Assembly: GCA_004352715.1 (NCBI GenBank)
Contig: SCFE01000018.1
Span: 818,672-882,671 of the forward strand
Origin: Hofstenia miamia
Taxonomy: Eukaryota; Xenacoelomorpha; Acoela
Reading direction: 5' to 3'
Length of the DNA stretch: 64,000 nucleotides
Below are positions 11,951-25,300 of the stretch, piece after piece. Position 1 is the first letter of the stretch; the number at the start of each line of letters is the position of its first letter. Below the pieces are notes generated by a model. That model worked only from the letters and a program-made list of their open reading frames with translations. It was not told where the DNA came from and made no database searches. A program made the translations under genes and the position numbers.

Positions 11951-12966
11951 TTTAAGCAGAAAATTACAGTGCGCCTGATTTGTAGATTCTTCATATTATA
12001 TGGCGCAGGTATCCTGGTGACGTATTTAAATGTGCAATACTTACCTGTATATTTTATGAATACTTTATATATAATTATATATTTATACATTAAATTTCAA
12101 AGTTTTTTACTAAATTTATTTTTTAGAATTTTAAGGAATTGATAGTATTTACAAAATTCTGCTCATTAAATACATGTATACAACAATACAGAGCCCGGTA
12201 TTATATAAATTTTCTGTTACAAAGCTTCAATTTGCCAGCCTTTTGGGCATCTTAGAATGTACAGATCCAGATAGACATTGAAATACCAATACAACTTACT
12301 TCAAATAAAACATAAAATAATGCTGTTTTTTTCAAAGTGTTTTAAAGACGTTTTTTCCTCCTTGTTTAAAACAGTTCAACCCTGCAAAAACCCAATCGAA
12401 AGTGATATCCTACGTCTAAGCATCCCTACCTGGAAAAACATGATGAGATGAAGTGTTAATAAAGTAAAATTTGTTGGGTATAAGAAAATTTTTTCTTGAA
12501 TATGTGATATAAAACATTTACTTTTCTGAATAGGTATACTTGTAAAATCGAGGCATATGTTTCTTTAGTTATTGATTTACTAGGTAGAATCTTTATATCA
12601 AAGTTTTGAAAAATCACTAAGAGATGCTGCAAATAGAATTTTTGTTCCAGCTTCGCATCGAAAATCACTTTTTGCAAAAATATTTGTTTTAAATAGTGAT
12701 AGTCTTGCATTGATTATTAAATGACGTACAGGAAAAATTATCATTTTTTTTAAAAATAAGCCCAACTGGCAACTTTCAAAAAATGCTATTCTGTTAACAT
12801 GGAATTTTGGCTTTTTACGAGTAGGTTGACCAATCAACTTACGTACATGCAAAATATACGATTTTTAATTGTTTTCAAGTAATGTTTCAACCTAATGAAA
12901 TCTTTTTGAAATTTCTGAGTGATGGTTTCTGATCCAAAATATGAATGATAACATCACTATTATAGT
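9109..12966. other. Intergenic, no supported gene
   Basis: AT-rich DNA with a (TA)n run at 11915-11948. A stretch near 10800-11000 is open or nearly open on both strands (65 codons on plus; one stop on minus), but neither translation matches a family I recognise. Confidence 0.5.
11915..11948. repeat. (TA)n microsatellite
   Basis: Uninterrupted TA dinucleotide run. Confidence 0.95.
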
Positions 12967-13272
12967 ATACCGCTCATAAGATTGAAACACTCATCTTCAC
13001 AATTTATTTCTGCAATGAATAATCACAGCAACTTTTTTAGCACTAGGCTCAATTTTGGTATTGTGAATTCAAATTTTCAAGTAATATTTTGATCAGGGAT
13101 TTCGTTTTTCTCCTATTCCCCTATGAATAGGCACTCTAAAAAATATCTCCATAAATATACATCTTATATAAATTTTAGTGAAAAAATTTATTTCATGGTG
13201 TAATATTTAGTTTATTCTAAAAGTTTTGCATAAATGTATTCTGTTGTCTGAAAAATATTACCACTTAAATTT
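12967..13272 (+). mobile_element. Tc1-type MITE, copy 2
   Basis: Collinear with the minus strand of 8820-9108. It has a degenerate terminus (TATACCGCTCATAAG), then CATCTTCAC, CTGCAATGA, GGCTCAATTTTGG, TTAGTGAAAAAA and ATTTAGTTTATT blocks. The stretch 13233-13272 instead matches 8722-8760 of copy 1 in direct orientation. Copy 1 therefore looks like a fold-back version of the same unit. No coding capacity. Confidence 0.65.
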
Positions 13273-14843
13273 AATGTTGTTTCTTTAAGGATTTGTTATA
13301 GGGAATATATTTATTGCATTTTAATACTAACTATTTTAACCGCTGATTTTGTAGTAGTTTCTTCATTGTTATTGAGGTCTCTTTTGATGTGATCTTAGAT
13401 TTTTGAACGGTATTAAAAAATGTTGCGAATAATCTCATAATTTTGGAAGCGCAAAAACGTTTTCTTCTCCAATCAGTAATGTATTGGACTTGACTCTATA
13501 TCGTAAGCTACTAATAGTGTAGTGCGCACTCTGATTGCTTCAGCTGCAATTTGTGGCTTATTATCGATAAGTTGTTGAATTGGCTAAATTCAAAGTTGAC
13601 AGTATCCATTGAATTCCAGAATTTCGTCCTCAAGATTGAATTTCAAGTATTAATAAAACGATTTTTGTTGTATTATTTAATGCAAAACAAATTAGAGAAA
13701 AATATCAATAATTTTGAGCATGAATGCAAAATAGGACTGTTGTGGAAACTATACACAGGAACTTTTTATTGAAAAATTTTCAGTGTGAATATAAGCATAA
13801 CACATGGAACTGGGACACTTCAGAAACTGGCCTAAAACAGTTCCTATATTATCTCTAAATAACAGTGTGTTCCAAATCTATGTATTTTACCTAGAATCCA
13901 GGGCGGTTTCTTTTATCTAAAGCGGTTAGTTATCTAAATTTTTCAAATTTTGCTTAGACCTGAAAAATGCGAATTGCGCAATTATTCAACATGGTTGTAA
14001 AGTCCCAAACTTCAAAAATATTTTGATAGGTCAAAATATGGTTAAAATCGGCTATTTAGTTACTAAACTTTTTTGTTAAAATCTTTATGAAAATATAGAT
14101 GTTCTAATGTCATTACTGAATAAAGTTTTTCACTGCTGCGCAAACTTTTTCGCAAAGGATCGTTGTTTTTCTGTTTAAAACTTTACACATTATTTTTGTT
14201 CATTTGAAAACATTACTTTATAACATTTTTTGGAAGAAAGCAAAAACAGTACTTTATATTACGTTTTGAGCAATGCAAATTCAATTTTGAAGTTGTTTTA
14301 ATGTTAGTCAAAATATGGTCAAGATTTCTGCGCTTTTTCAATTTTTGTGATCAAAATTCTAATTTTTTTGTTATAAAAATAATCGCCTTAAGGATAACTT
14401 TTCAATCTTAAGATGAGGCTTCCTTGAACAAACCAAGCGCTATCGCATATTTTCTTCGAATGCTCTTTCTATAGAAACTATGACCGATGAACCCTGTTTT
14501 ATAATCCTTTGGTTTTATGCTGCCCTGGCTTCAGACTTTGTTGAATATTAAAATTACAGAGTAGGATTCTCATGTCTTTTGTGGTGCGGATGTTCGGTTG
14601 ACACTTAATTGCCAATTTCCAACATTTATGTTAACCTTATTTTGCACATCTAAGGTTTCTAAAATGTCTGCCCGCCTTATTGCTAGTAACAGTATGTTAT
14701 GTGATAAAATTACTATTCAATTTATTTAGTTTTAGGACTGGAAATGGGCATTTATTGCATCCGGTGATGCTTTCATCTCATATCAGTTTCATTCTGCGAA
14801 TTGGAATTTATTGCGGCGGGATGTACTTTTTGAAGCATTCGAN

Positions 14844-14882
<39 letters not shown>

Positions 14883-15970
14883 ATAAGGATGGCAGCGGTC
14901 CGTTGTTTTTTCGGACACTCCGCAGCCTACATACTTTCTCAAAAATTTGCCAAGCTGGCCCGCAATCACATTTATTTTACCTTGACAGTGCGTTACTAAA
15001 CTGTCATCAATGCATGTGCATGGGTTGTAGATTATTGCACATATTTTTTACAGCCAATTTATACCAAACCAATTCTAATTTTCACTCATTCCCTCAACAT
15101 TTTTAATGGCCTACCCTTAAGTTTTGTAATTTTTATTCTAAGTATGATTTTCCATTTTTTAAATATAAGCAAATGGTTAATGAAATGGTTGCGAAGTTAA
15201 CATGTTAAATAAGTAATCTTTGATCGTGTAAAATGATAATTTAATTATTAATTTCTAATTATAAATGATAGTTCAGCTTATAATCTTTTTGTATTGCTTT
15301 TGTTTTCAAAAAATTGATTTTTTGTACTCAGTCGCGAATTTAGGTAGGAAACAACGCATCTCCACTCTGCCTATTCCCTTTGAGGGTTTTCCTTTTTTCA
15401 AATTGTTTATGTATTTGAAATGTTTTTGATGTCGATGTTTACACAGAGATTGACATGGACGTGTATAAAATGTTCAAAGTTGACTTTTACATGAAGTCCA
15501 TTTTTGTAAAATATTATTGCAAACTTAAATTCCACATGATATAAAATATAAGGCCAGTACTGAAAAACATGTCATTGAGATGTTTAATTATATAGCTATT
15601 AGTTGCTGCTTTGTAACTATTAAATTCGGGGAATATCCTTCTACTATACTCATGGAATGCTATAATCAACGTACTTTGATTACCAGTGAGATTTTTGATA
15701 AACTACTAAAAAGCATTTTCTAATCACACATTTTAATCGTGACCTGCTATGACCTCCAAAGACGTGAAATATGACGCTCAGATATGTAAAATGAGAAGGA
15801 AGGATAAGAATATAAAATGGGCATATATATATATTCATTTTTAGCATAGACGCTATGAAAAGGATAGATCGGTTTCGTTTATATAAAACATCATCAGTAC
15901 AAATATGCGGTAAAAAACTAAATATATTTACAATAAACTACACTCTTATATATTTTAATATTGCATGCTC
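13273..15970. other. Intergenic, no supported gene
   Basis: AT-rich, with a TA run at 14844-14872 that passes into TG repeats to about 14882. A single N at 14843 sits directly against the run, marking an unresolved join. No motif-bearing open frame. Confidence 0.5.
14844..14882. repeat. (TA)n(TG)n microsatellite beside a single N
   Basis: Compound dinucleotide repeat; the ambiguous base at 14843 suggests the assembler could not resolve its left edge. Confidence 0.9.
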
Positions 15971-16414
15971 TTAAAATAAGTTCAATGATATCATGCTTAG
16001 TTGTTTATTCAATAATTGATCTTTGTTTGATTGTTTAATTATTAATGCTTCTCCTATTTTATGATGTTCTGATCTTAGTCGGATGTAAAAATTCAAAATT
16101 TTCTTCTCTTAGTTGATGTTTGTGCATAAAAATTTCAGATTTTAGGTGCCCATTCATATGTTCCTTAATTCTTGTACCCAGATGTCGCTTTGTTTCCCCG
16201 ACGTATGATTTTTCACAATCATCACATTTATATATATATAAACTAAGGAGGAAACTAAATTTTTTGGGATTTGATCTTTATTTAGAACCATATCTTTTGT
16301 TTTATATGATGTCAATATTGGAATGATCTTTGTTCTTTTAAATTTTGTATTCATTATTCTAATTTTTTTCTTTAAATTTTTTACTTGGTTTTCTATATAG
16401 GGAAGCTTTAAATA

Positions 16415-16418
<4 letters not shown>
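15971..16418 (-). pseudogene. Penelope-like retroelement, 3' end of the ORF: RT tail plus GIY-YIG-type endonuclease
   Basis: On the minus strand, 16418 to about 16235 encodes the end of a Penelope-type reverse transcriptase region (LKLPYIENQVKNLKKKIR, then KFKRTKIIPI). In a second frame, 16235 to about 16060 encodes CDDC followed by SYVGETKRHLGTRIKEH, the CxxC plus Y-x-G/T-x-R-x2-x-R-x2-EH pattern of the nuclease domain fused to Penelope-like RTs. After another frameshift comes SEHHKIGEALIIKQ, then LLNKQLSMISLNLF and a stop at 15971-15973, the usual LNKQ-type end of these proteins. At least two frameshifts show that it is dead. The upstream RT core should lie to the right, where a TA run and a 311-base gap begin. 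Confidence 0.82.

Positions 16419-16447
<29 letters not shown>
16418..16447. repeat. (TA)n microsatellite at gap edge
   Basis: TA run ending in the N gap. Confidence 0.95.
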
Positions 16448-16758
16448 NNNNNNNNNNNNNNNNNNNNNNNNNNNNNNNNNNNNNNNNNNNNNNNNNNNNN
16501 NNNNNNNNNNNNNNNNNNNNNNNNNNNNNNNNNNNNNNNNNNNNNNNNNNNNNNNNNNNNNNNNNNNNNNNNNNNNNNNNNNNNNNNNNNNNNNNNNNNN
16601 NNNNNNNNNNNNNNNNNNNNNNNNNNNNNNNNNNNNNNNNNNNNNNNNNNNNNNNNNNNNNNNNNNNNNNNNNNNNNNNNNNNNNNNNNNNNNNNNNNNN
16701 NNNNNNNNNNNNNNNNNNNNNNNNNNNNNNNNNNNNNNNNNNNNNNNNNNNNNNNNNN
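16448..16758. other. Assembly gap (311 N)
   Basis: A run of N flanked on both sides by TA repeats, so a TA tract of unknown length or an element nested in it is missing. Confidence 1.

Positions 16759-16759
<1 letters not shown>

Positions 16760-16790
<31 letters not shown>
16760..16790. repeat. (TA)n microsatellite at gap edge
   Basis: TA run resuming after the N gap. Confidence 0.95.
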
Positions 16791-16793
<3 letters not shown>

Positions 16794-19700
16794 TGAGTGA
16801 AATACATCCATTTATATAGTTTCTACAAATACGCACAGTTATTAAAAGTGAGTAATTATATCTAAATATTTAAAAAATGTTCTTATAAAATTCAATTTAT
16901 ATAAATGTTCGGGAACATTTAATAAACTCAGATGATGTGTTTTTATAAACGACAGGGTTTTGGGATGATTACTTTGATAAACCTTTAAACAATACCAATA
17001 TCTCACCAGAGTTATTTCAGAGAAAGCAGGTAATATTATATTTAGACGACAACAGCATGTGGCTTGATAATAAAATTATTCATAATTAAGAAAGGCTGAA
17101 ATTCCAACTTATTGTTCAGTAGATTATTTCAAGTCAACATCGTCACCGCCATAGCCATGTTCGAAGACTGCATGGCCTTGGCCTTATAACAAAAACATCA
17201 ACTTAAGGTCAATTTCATCATGTTATCAACCATTTGAAATGCTTTACCGTCATAATAATGTGAGAAATAAGATTTTCGCAATTCAAATTGTTTAGTGTAA
17301 GCACTACACCTGCGAATAGACTACTACTTATTGGCTTCATTACTATATGCATTTTTAGCATGTTTTCTTCCTAGTTTATGTGTTGGTCACTTACGTTCAG
17401 ATTGTGAGTCCTGTTACGTAAAAATTTAATTTTCAAAATGTGATTTTGGTTTTGATGTTTTCAAATGATATTACACCGGATTTATCTGCGAAAGCATTCT
17501 TTTATTATTTTTCAATTGGCGCAATTTTGTTTAATTTTTTTTAGAAAAGTGAAATGTGTGTAAGTAAAGAATTTTCAAATAGTATATAATTTATTACAAT
17601 ATATTGAGAAGAGTTTAACTTAGTGAGGAATGTAATGTACATACAGCCTAACATTCCCTTAAGGCAATGCATCATGTAAACTGTTCTGATCAAATTTTTC
17701 CTATATACCATTTTTATGCTAAGGTAAGAAAAATTTGTGTAGGGCAATTACGTGGACTTAACCTTAAATTCTTTCATCAATAAATTGAATGATTAAGTTT
17801 GCTAATATTGAAAGGGATTGGGTCTTTGTGGGTGTGAAAGCCAAAGTCCGCCTTTGCAAAGGATTTATTGAACGCATTCAAACTAGAAAAGGAAATTCTT
17901 AATAGTTTCAAATGCACAATTAATTGAGGGCATCATGAATAATTTAAAAAAGTAATTTACTTGAATCTTTGCTCTACATCTAGATACAGTGTATTTCTTA
18001 AATAAACCGGAACCAACTAATTTTTTGAGAAATCTTAAATGTGAACAGCCCGAGAATTTTTTAAAAATTGTTTATGATTCTTGAAAAAACTCATAAACTA
18101 ATAAACATATTCAAAATCTGAAATCACGATGTGATATAGCAACCTCTGAATTTGTGCACGGCATGCCTCAATGGGCTTTGGAGATTTATGCTGACAAAAA
18201 GAAAGTTAAAGTTTGTTGCTTCCATGCGCTTGAAACCTTATAATTGCATAAACCTTATGTATGGAGAAAATTTAAATCTTTTTAGAAATTCGGAATTTTC
18301 AAAGAATTGTTGATTTTTTCAACTGCTTTAGCCATAGTAATACGCTTTAGGAGAGATTTTGATCATTGCATTCAATTCCTTAAATTCTTTGAAAATATTT
18401 AAAAAACGTTTTGTCCTTTTAAAAGACGTCGGGCTGTTTATTGTTAAATGGTAGCAAACATTCAGACTCTTCATTGTATGCTTAAGAACTAATGAGATGT
18501 TACATGGAAGCATAATTAAATTGGTAGAACAACGTCTTCTAAATCTCCAAATCATCATTGATGTCATTAAGACATTCCGAACAGGAAATAGCGGGTTAAA
18601 TTTACAATATAGTTTAAAGTACATTTGTTTTTTTAAATTACCATTTTATTTTAAATTTTTTGACAGAAATTGGAATCTGCTCTCCTGTTTGAAGAATTAT
18701 AAAACGTTGAAGAAATAGCGGTTATGTATTTTAGGTAATACATTCTGGCTTTTAGTTTATGTTGGAAGCTATGGCCTATTGCCATCAATTTTTGAAAAAT
18801 TCAACTACTATTAATATACTTTTATAAAGTTATTTGACTTATTTAGTTTGATTTTATTGAGTTGAAACCTTTAAATTTAAAAACACCATTATATTCCTCT
18901 AAATTTCTTGACTAATCTTGTGCTTTCTTTTATTTTCATTTATGCTTCACTTGAACTTGGCCCTCAGTTTCTCATTGTTCCTGGATTTTGTGATGTAACT
19001 AAATTGAATTGGCCCTCAAGAACGTTTATATTGTGTGGATTAATTTGGCTCTGGGTCGACCTCATGTTGTCTCATGTTGTATGCTATTGTCTTCAAAAAA
19101 TGTTTAGTGTTATTATTAGTATAAGTTGTTTTAGAAATAATTTTTGGGCTCCAAGAGGTATAATGTATGACGTGTACTTGTACATAATTATTATTTTAAT
19201 TGAACAATATATCTTTGTTAAATTCTCTGGCGAGATCATAAAATGTAAATCTAGGAAGCTATTGTGACACTAATAATGTAATAAATGTGAATATTCCCAA
19301 GCGGCGTTATACTCATACTCATCATAATATGAAATTATACGTTTATTTGGAGTTTTCTAACGAATTTGAAATTTAGTGTACTATGACGGGCAAATTCTTT
19401 TTTGTCAAAATGGTTCGAAAATCCATGATTGGACTTATTATGCGATAAATAAAGGTTTATTTTTATCTCCATTTCTTCGAAAGCTCATTCTTTGTAAGGC
19501 AATAAAATCGTCTTTCAATAATTTTCTTTTAATAATAACTTATTTTTTTATTACTGATCACTGCTATCGTGAAAACATTTTCTTTGAATCATAACATTTA
19601 AGTTTATGATTCAAATATTAGGGAAGGCATTCTATATTTTCACACTTTCTCAACAGTAATTGCTGATTTTTGCCACTACTTGCAGTAATATTTTGCATTT

Positions 19701-22327
19701 TCCATTCTACAAGGCAACATTGGACATGCACTTTTTGTATTGTATTCTGATAGTTTACTCATCATTGATATTTTTTAATTGTTTTGACAAACTTTTTTAT
19801 ACCAAAACATTATTAATATTTAACATAATTTAACACGAGATTCCTTCGAAGTTGGAACCGACTGCCAAAGCTAAAATGTGGCCGCCGATTTTCACTCATA
19901 GAAATAGAAAGTAACTTAAGGTATTTTTCTGATGTCAACATTCCTTAGAATTCTTTCTAAGGTTTATGAAATGGGAATGCTGATGAACATTAAACGAATA
20001 AAACTCACGTAATTTGATGGGCTGTGCAGCATACCCTAGTGGCTTGTAAACAGCAAATATGCGTTCTCCAGTAACTAATTGTATTTGGAAGAATCCCTTA
20101 CACAATTTCTAACAATCTGTTTTGCAATGAAATATGGAATTTTTTCTGGTTTATGTATTTTATCAAGAACAATTCTTAATTTCTTTGTACACTGTTAGGC
20201 ATTTGACATGGTTAAGTGAGCCGAAATAATAATTGAAATAAAAATATGTGATGTTGTCTGAAGCATATTGAATAACGCATTTCACGTAAGAGAACCGTGA
20301 ATTTTGACAATATGTGGTCAAAATGCAAACTTTTTGTATTTAAATTTGAAGCCGTGTTTACCTGCTCCCTACCAAGAGTGACCTGATATGTAAGGACATT
20401 ATTAAAAAATGTTGAGTACAATGTGTAAATGTATGTAAAAACCACCTATTAATAAATATCCTTTCTGCATATCCTGTTCTCATCAAACGGCGGAGCAGCT
20501 CTACCGTTGTTTTGGTTACGTCGTTGTTAGTAATCTGACCTGCATTGACTTGAGGTCAATAATCTAAAATATTTAATTTTCCATTTTAATTTGTTCACGT
20601 CAGGTATTTTTTCGTTCGCTTCAAAATACAAGCCGTTTGGATTGAAATAGCTAGTTTCTTTCACTTCCAACATACAAAACTTTTCGAATGATGAGATGTT
20701 TTCCAAATTCGCATTTAGATCTTCACGTTTCGAGTTTTGGATGTTGCTTTCCAAGGTGAAAACAAAAACCACCGGAACTCACACACTGACTAGATATTGA
20801 GCACCTGGATGAATACATCTTAAATTTTATTGGATTAGATGATATTATCAATAGCGACACGGGGAAGTGCGGCATTTATATTAAAGCAAATTTTCACAAT
20901 TATGCGGATGTATAGCAGGTTGACTTGAAATTAATTTCAGTTGAAAATTACCAGGCATTGATGAAATCATTCAATTCTACTATTTTAAGCATTTTATTTT
21001 CAAAAAAATATTTTTAGTCAACTAAGCATATATGAACTTTAATTGAAGTAGTCTATTTTAATTGTTTTGCAATTTTTTTTAAATTTAGGTAGCAATGTGC
21101 TTAGCAAGATCAAAAACCAAAAAATTATTAACCAATTCAAAGATATTTCAATGCGATATTAAATGTACTGTTTTTGCTGTTCTTAAATTTGTGTTCAAGT
21201 AGCTGTTTCTGCCATGCTTACACACTATTGCAAAAAACAAATGATAAAAATGCATAAATTCAAAAAATTATTACACATAAAACCGTTAGACTATGATTCT
21301 AAAATTCTAGTTTTAAATCTTTTAGGCTAACCGGTGGTTTTTAATTTCTGATAAGTCTACATGACGCGGAGGATTTTCTACAAACTATCTAACTAACTAA
21401 TGCATACAAGTTAGTTGGAAATAGTATAATTGATTTTCCTCTAATTATTATCATTAACTGAAAATTTAAAATTGCTAAAAATAAAAAAATGAGCAAACAA
21501 GCACTAATATAATGAAATTCATTAATCTGCGACATACATATTTGTGTAGGGTTAAATATAATGTTTTGATCATCAGTTTCACACTCAGTCATGAGTAGCT
21601 ATTTTGTAGTAACTTGAATTTTTAAAGTTTTTTGGATTTATTGAATTTGAAGTCATATATAAACTGTTCATATGTATTTGTGAAAATATTTGTAATTTTT
21701 TGTTAAGATAAGCGAACAGACTTCCAACATTTGTGCATTGGGAACAATCTATAAATTTGATTTTTCATTTTAGGGCAGGATTGTTGAAAGTTAATAGCCT
21801 TTGTAAAATTAACTGAAAAGAATTATAAATTTCTGAATTTTATATTTAGATTTTATTTTAAGAAGAATTATTGATAAAGAGCAGGTGGCAATTTTGCAGA
21901 GTTGTGAATTGAAGACATTTTCGCGGTTTATGCGCCAGTGAGCATATGTTCTAAGATATCGATCTTCAATTAAACGAGTTTTAATTGGCTTAGTAGCTAT
22001 TTTTATATGTTTGAGAGGTCTTTGTACAATATAATCCTCTAACTAGATGTGCGAGCCGTTCCTATTCTTTCATGTAAAACAAAGTTAATTAAAACACTTG
22101 AAAACAGTAAACTAAAACCAAGCGGAGTTTTTACTAAGTTTTAGTCGATCCACACACTTGTCCAAATGCATGTAGATCTAACAAAGCTTTTTGTACTGAT
22201 ATAGGAAACAGTGTCTAGGATTAGCTATTGTATACACACTAGAGTTGGAATTGACCGGCAACAATTAATACTGACCTGGGAGATTTGGTCGGTAAATTTT
22301 AATTAAATTATATATTTATTCTATGCA

Positions 22328-22367
<40 letters not shown>

Positions 22368-25300
22368 CCGAGGAAGGGATTTTGAAATGTGACATGTATG
22401 ACACATTTTACGAATAATGGCTTTACCATTGTTGACGGACTAAGTGAATATCCACGTATTAATCAGTACACTACGCAAATTACCAACTCTCAAACTCACA
22501 TTTTGTCAAGCTCTGGAAAACACAAGATTGTCTGTGAAGTAAAATAATAATTTGGACCTTACTTGACCATGCCGGGCTTAGGCCAAAAAATCCATATATT
22601 TCTGTAACTGAATGTTTTATGATTTTCTCGAATGTCATTATCCTTTTGAATTTTCTCTCCAGCAATATCTTTACAATTTGATTTGATGTTTCAAATATTA
22701 AAAAAATGCAACCGAGTAAAAATAACAATAAAAAAGCAATATGACTCAATTAGCAAAAAGCAATGAAAGATTGTAGAGGGAAAAATTTATATGTTTTTCT
22801 AATGCAATGCTGTAGTCTCTTGATGCAGTAAATATTTCCTCAGCCCTTAAATATTCATGGTAATTGTTCCCATATTAACAAAATGTTTGCTGCTTATTTT
22901 ATACTTCAAGACATTTTTTTCCTGTCTTGAAAACTTCAAAAATGACTGTAGGCCAGTAGTCGGTGTCATCTATTCTGACGATGTTTGATTTCGGATCTTT
23001 CGGAAATGTCTATATTGTTAAACCTCTACATGCAATATTTTCGATAGTTTAGTGCAGGCCGACGGCAAGACTTTCTTTTGGTTTTTTTAAGACATAGAAT
23101 ATAACATCACGAAATTTAAAATAGAAATTAATGTTTAATGTAAACCTTAAGCTGCCTATGAATTTTTTATGGTTTATTGAGAATTTTTAAAAGAAGCAGT
23201 AAAGACATCCAAAATGGAAAGCACCACAAGATAGAGAAGTGTCTCCTCTTTCATTTTCACTTATAAACCGCAACCGGTCACTTGTCGTTGCGCGCGACCA
23301 CTAGCATTGCACATGACATCGGGTTGGGGGTGTCGGGCGGTCTATCAGGTCCTATTAAATAATTTAGTGGGCCCTGGGTCTATCTACATAAAATGAATCA
23401 TTTACATTTTGTTGTTGGTTCCATGGGCTTTCAACTATCCGATTACCTGAACATTAGGAATGGTGAAAATTTAAAACTTTTTTCAAAAAATGAAATTTGC
23501 AATGAAACTTAGTGAATTTTTCAAGTGCTTCAGCCACAGCAATTCAACATCACGTTTGAGAGCGTTCAACAGTAGATGTGTCCATATTTCAGGATTTGCA
23601 AATTTCATCATAGGCTTGGGGAATTTCTTGAAAATTTGGATATAAAAGACAACTTAAGGATACATTTAATAGTGATGATTATTTATTGAAGTGTAAAAAG
23701 TAAAATCAGCTCTTTCGGTTTCAGCGGACCCTGTTCTTTCTTATTTGGTTTCCGTGTTTTTGCGCTGCGAATGAAAATTGCAAATTACTACCAGTACAAA
23801 GGGTAATGTTCCAAATTGTGATTTTTTGTGGATCCAAATTTTTATTTGTTTTATGTGAAATGTCATAATCCAAATCGGATTGGGGGAGGATTATGGAAAT
23901 TCGATAACAGGAAGTAGGTTAGTTTTTATTACTAAATCAAAATTTGATCAATTCCCCTCATCAACCATTCACATAATCGTCCATTGAAATTAGTTTTGAA
24001 TGGCGCATTTTCGTAGTGTATTTATTTGATAATGAAGATTATAAGAAGTTTTAATCCTTTTTTCATTAGTTTTATTCCTATTACTTAGAGATATTTGAAG
24101 AAAACAATTGAATTTATTCACCTGTGCAGATGTTTTAACATGGCCAATTATCCAACAAAGTTTAGGTCGACTTCTTTTGGACATGTAAATGCAGGGCCTA
24201 ATTAACCAAGTTCGGGGCATGTAGCTAATTGATTGGAATTATTGATAATGATCGAGAAGTAATTTAATATTTTATAGATCTGATCTACAGTACATTCTAC
24301 AAAAACAAAAATAACCAATGAAGCAATCTTAAAATGGCTACTGGAAAAGCAATTTACAGCACTGGCTGATACATGCAAAAAGGTAGTTTCGTTGCAAACA
24401 ACAGACCATAAATGATATTTTAAAAATTTAAAAAATGTTTGCTTAACCATGCGCAGGGCCTGTGGCAGCTCCTACAATGCTAATATGCTAGCCCATCGTT
24501 GTGTAGATATATGCCCACCAGAATTTACAATGTGTGAAATTTCTAGATGTCAAAGACTTTTAATATTAAAAGGATTGTCATTTTGTCTATTAATTCACTA
24601 GTGAAATTTGAGTTTTATTCCCAATGCCATACTCATCAAAATGAATTGATGGACAGTCTTTAGAAATATTGTATTGTAATTTTTTTAACACACAGATTAC
24701 TGCTTTTTTGCGTATTACAGCAGAAATCCAAGTAAATCGAAATTTTGTCAAGCGCGTATTATCAAGCATGGCGACGCTTAAGCATAAGAGTAGGCCTGTA
24801 GCAAGAATTCAATTGTTGCTGATGTAGGTGGTAACGTAAAAAATTGCACAATTGTTGCTTGAATTTCTTTCTCTAATTTGGTCACTGTGAGGGAACAAAC
24901 TACAGGATATATGGAACAATATTATTATTGAAGGGGCTGTAATGAGGTCTTTCCTATACAAAGCTTTAATTTCTTAAATTTAAAAAGATGTAATGCAAAA
25001 ATAAGTGCCACCTGGGACATTGATAGACTATCTAAAAACCAATCACAAGAACCCAGCGTCTTAATTGTTTTGGCAATACCAGGAATCGGATATCAATTTT
25101 GACTAAGATTTTCAAAGACTTACTATTCGTCGATAAACATAAAACTGTTTTTATAATTTGTTTTCAAAAACAATCAAATACATCCGTTACGACTTGTTAT
25201 ATAATGCTGTGAGAACCACGGAAAGCTCACCCTAAATATCGTACAAAGCTCCCTTAGAACCTATGCATTAAATAACGTTGTGTTTACGACCATTTTGATT

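Noticed and set aside
11843-12142. 99-codon plus-strand open frame
   Set aside because: Its core is the (TA)n run read as IYIYIY; the rest is low-complexity F/I/L/K text without a motif.
16154-16836. Long minus-strand frames spanning the N gap
   Set aside because: Length comes from translating Ns and TA repeats. Only the part below 16418 has real content (Penelope-like element).
18908-19267. 119-codon hydrophobic plus-strand frame
   Set aside because: Starts at a non-ATG codon, has no recognisable transmembrane family pattern and is rich in the residues expected by chance from AT-rich DNA.
19411-19423. GGTTCGAAAATCC, resembling a tRNA B box
   Set aside because: No A box at the right distance and no acceptor-stem pairing around it.
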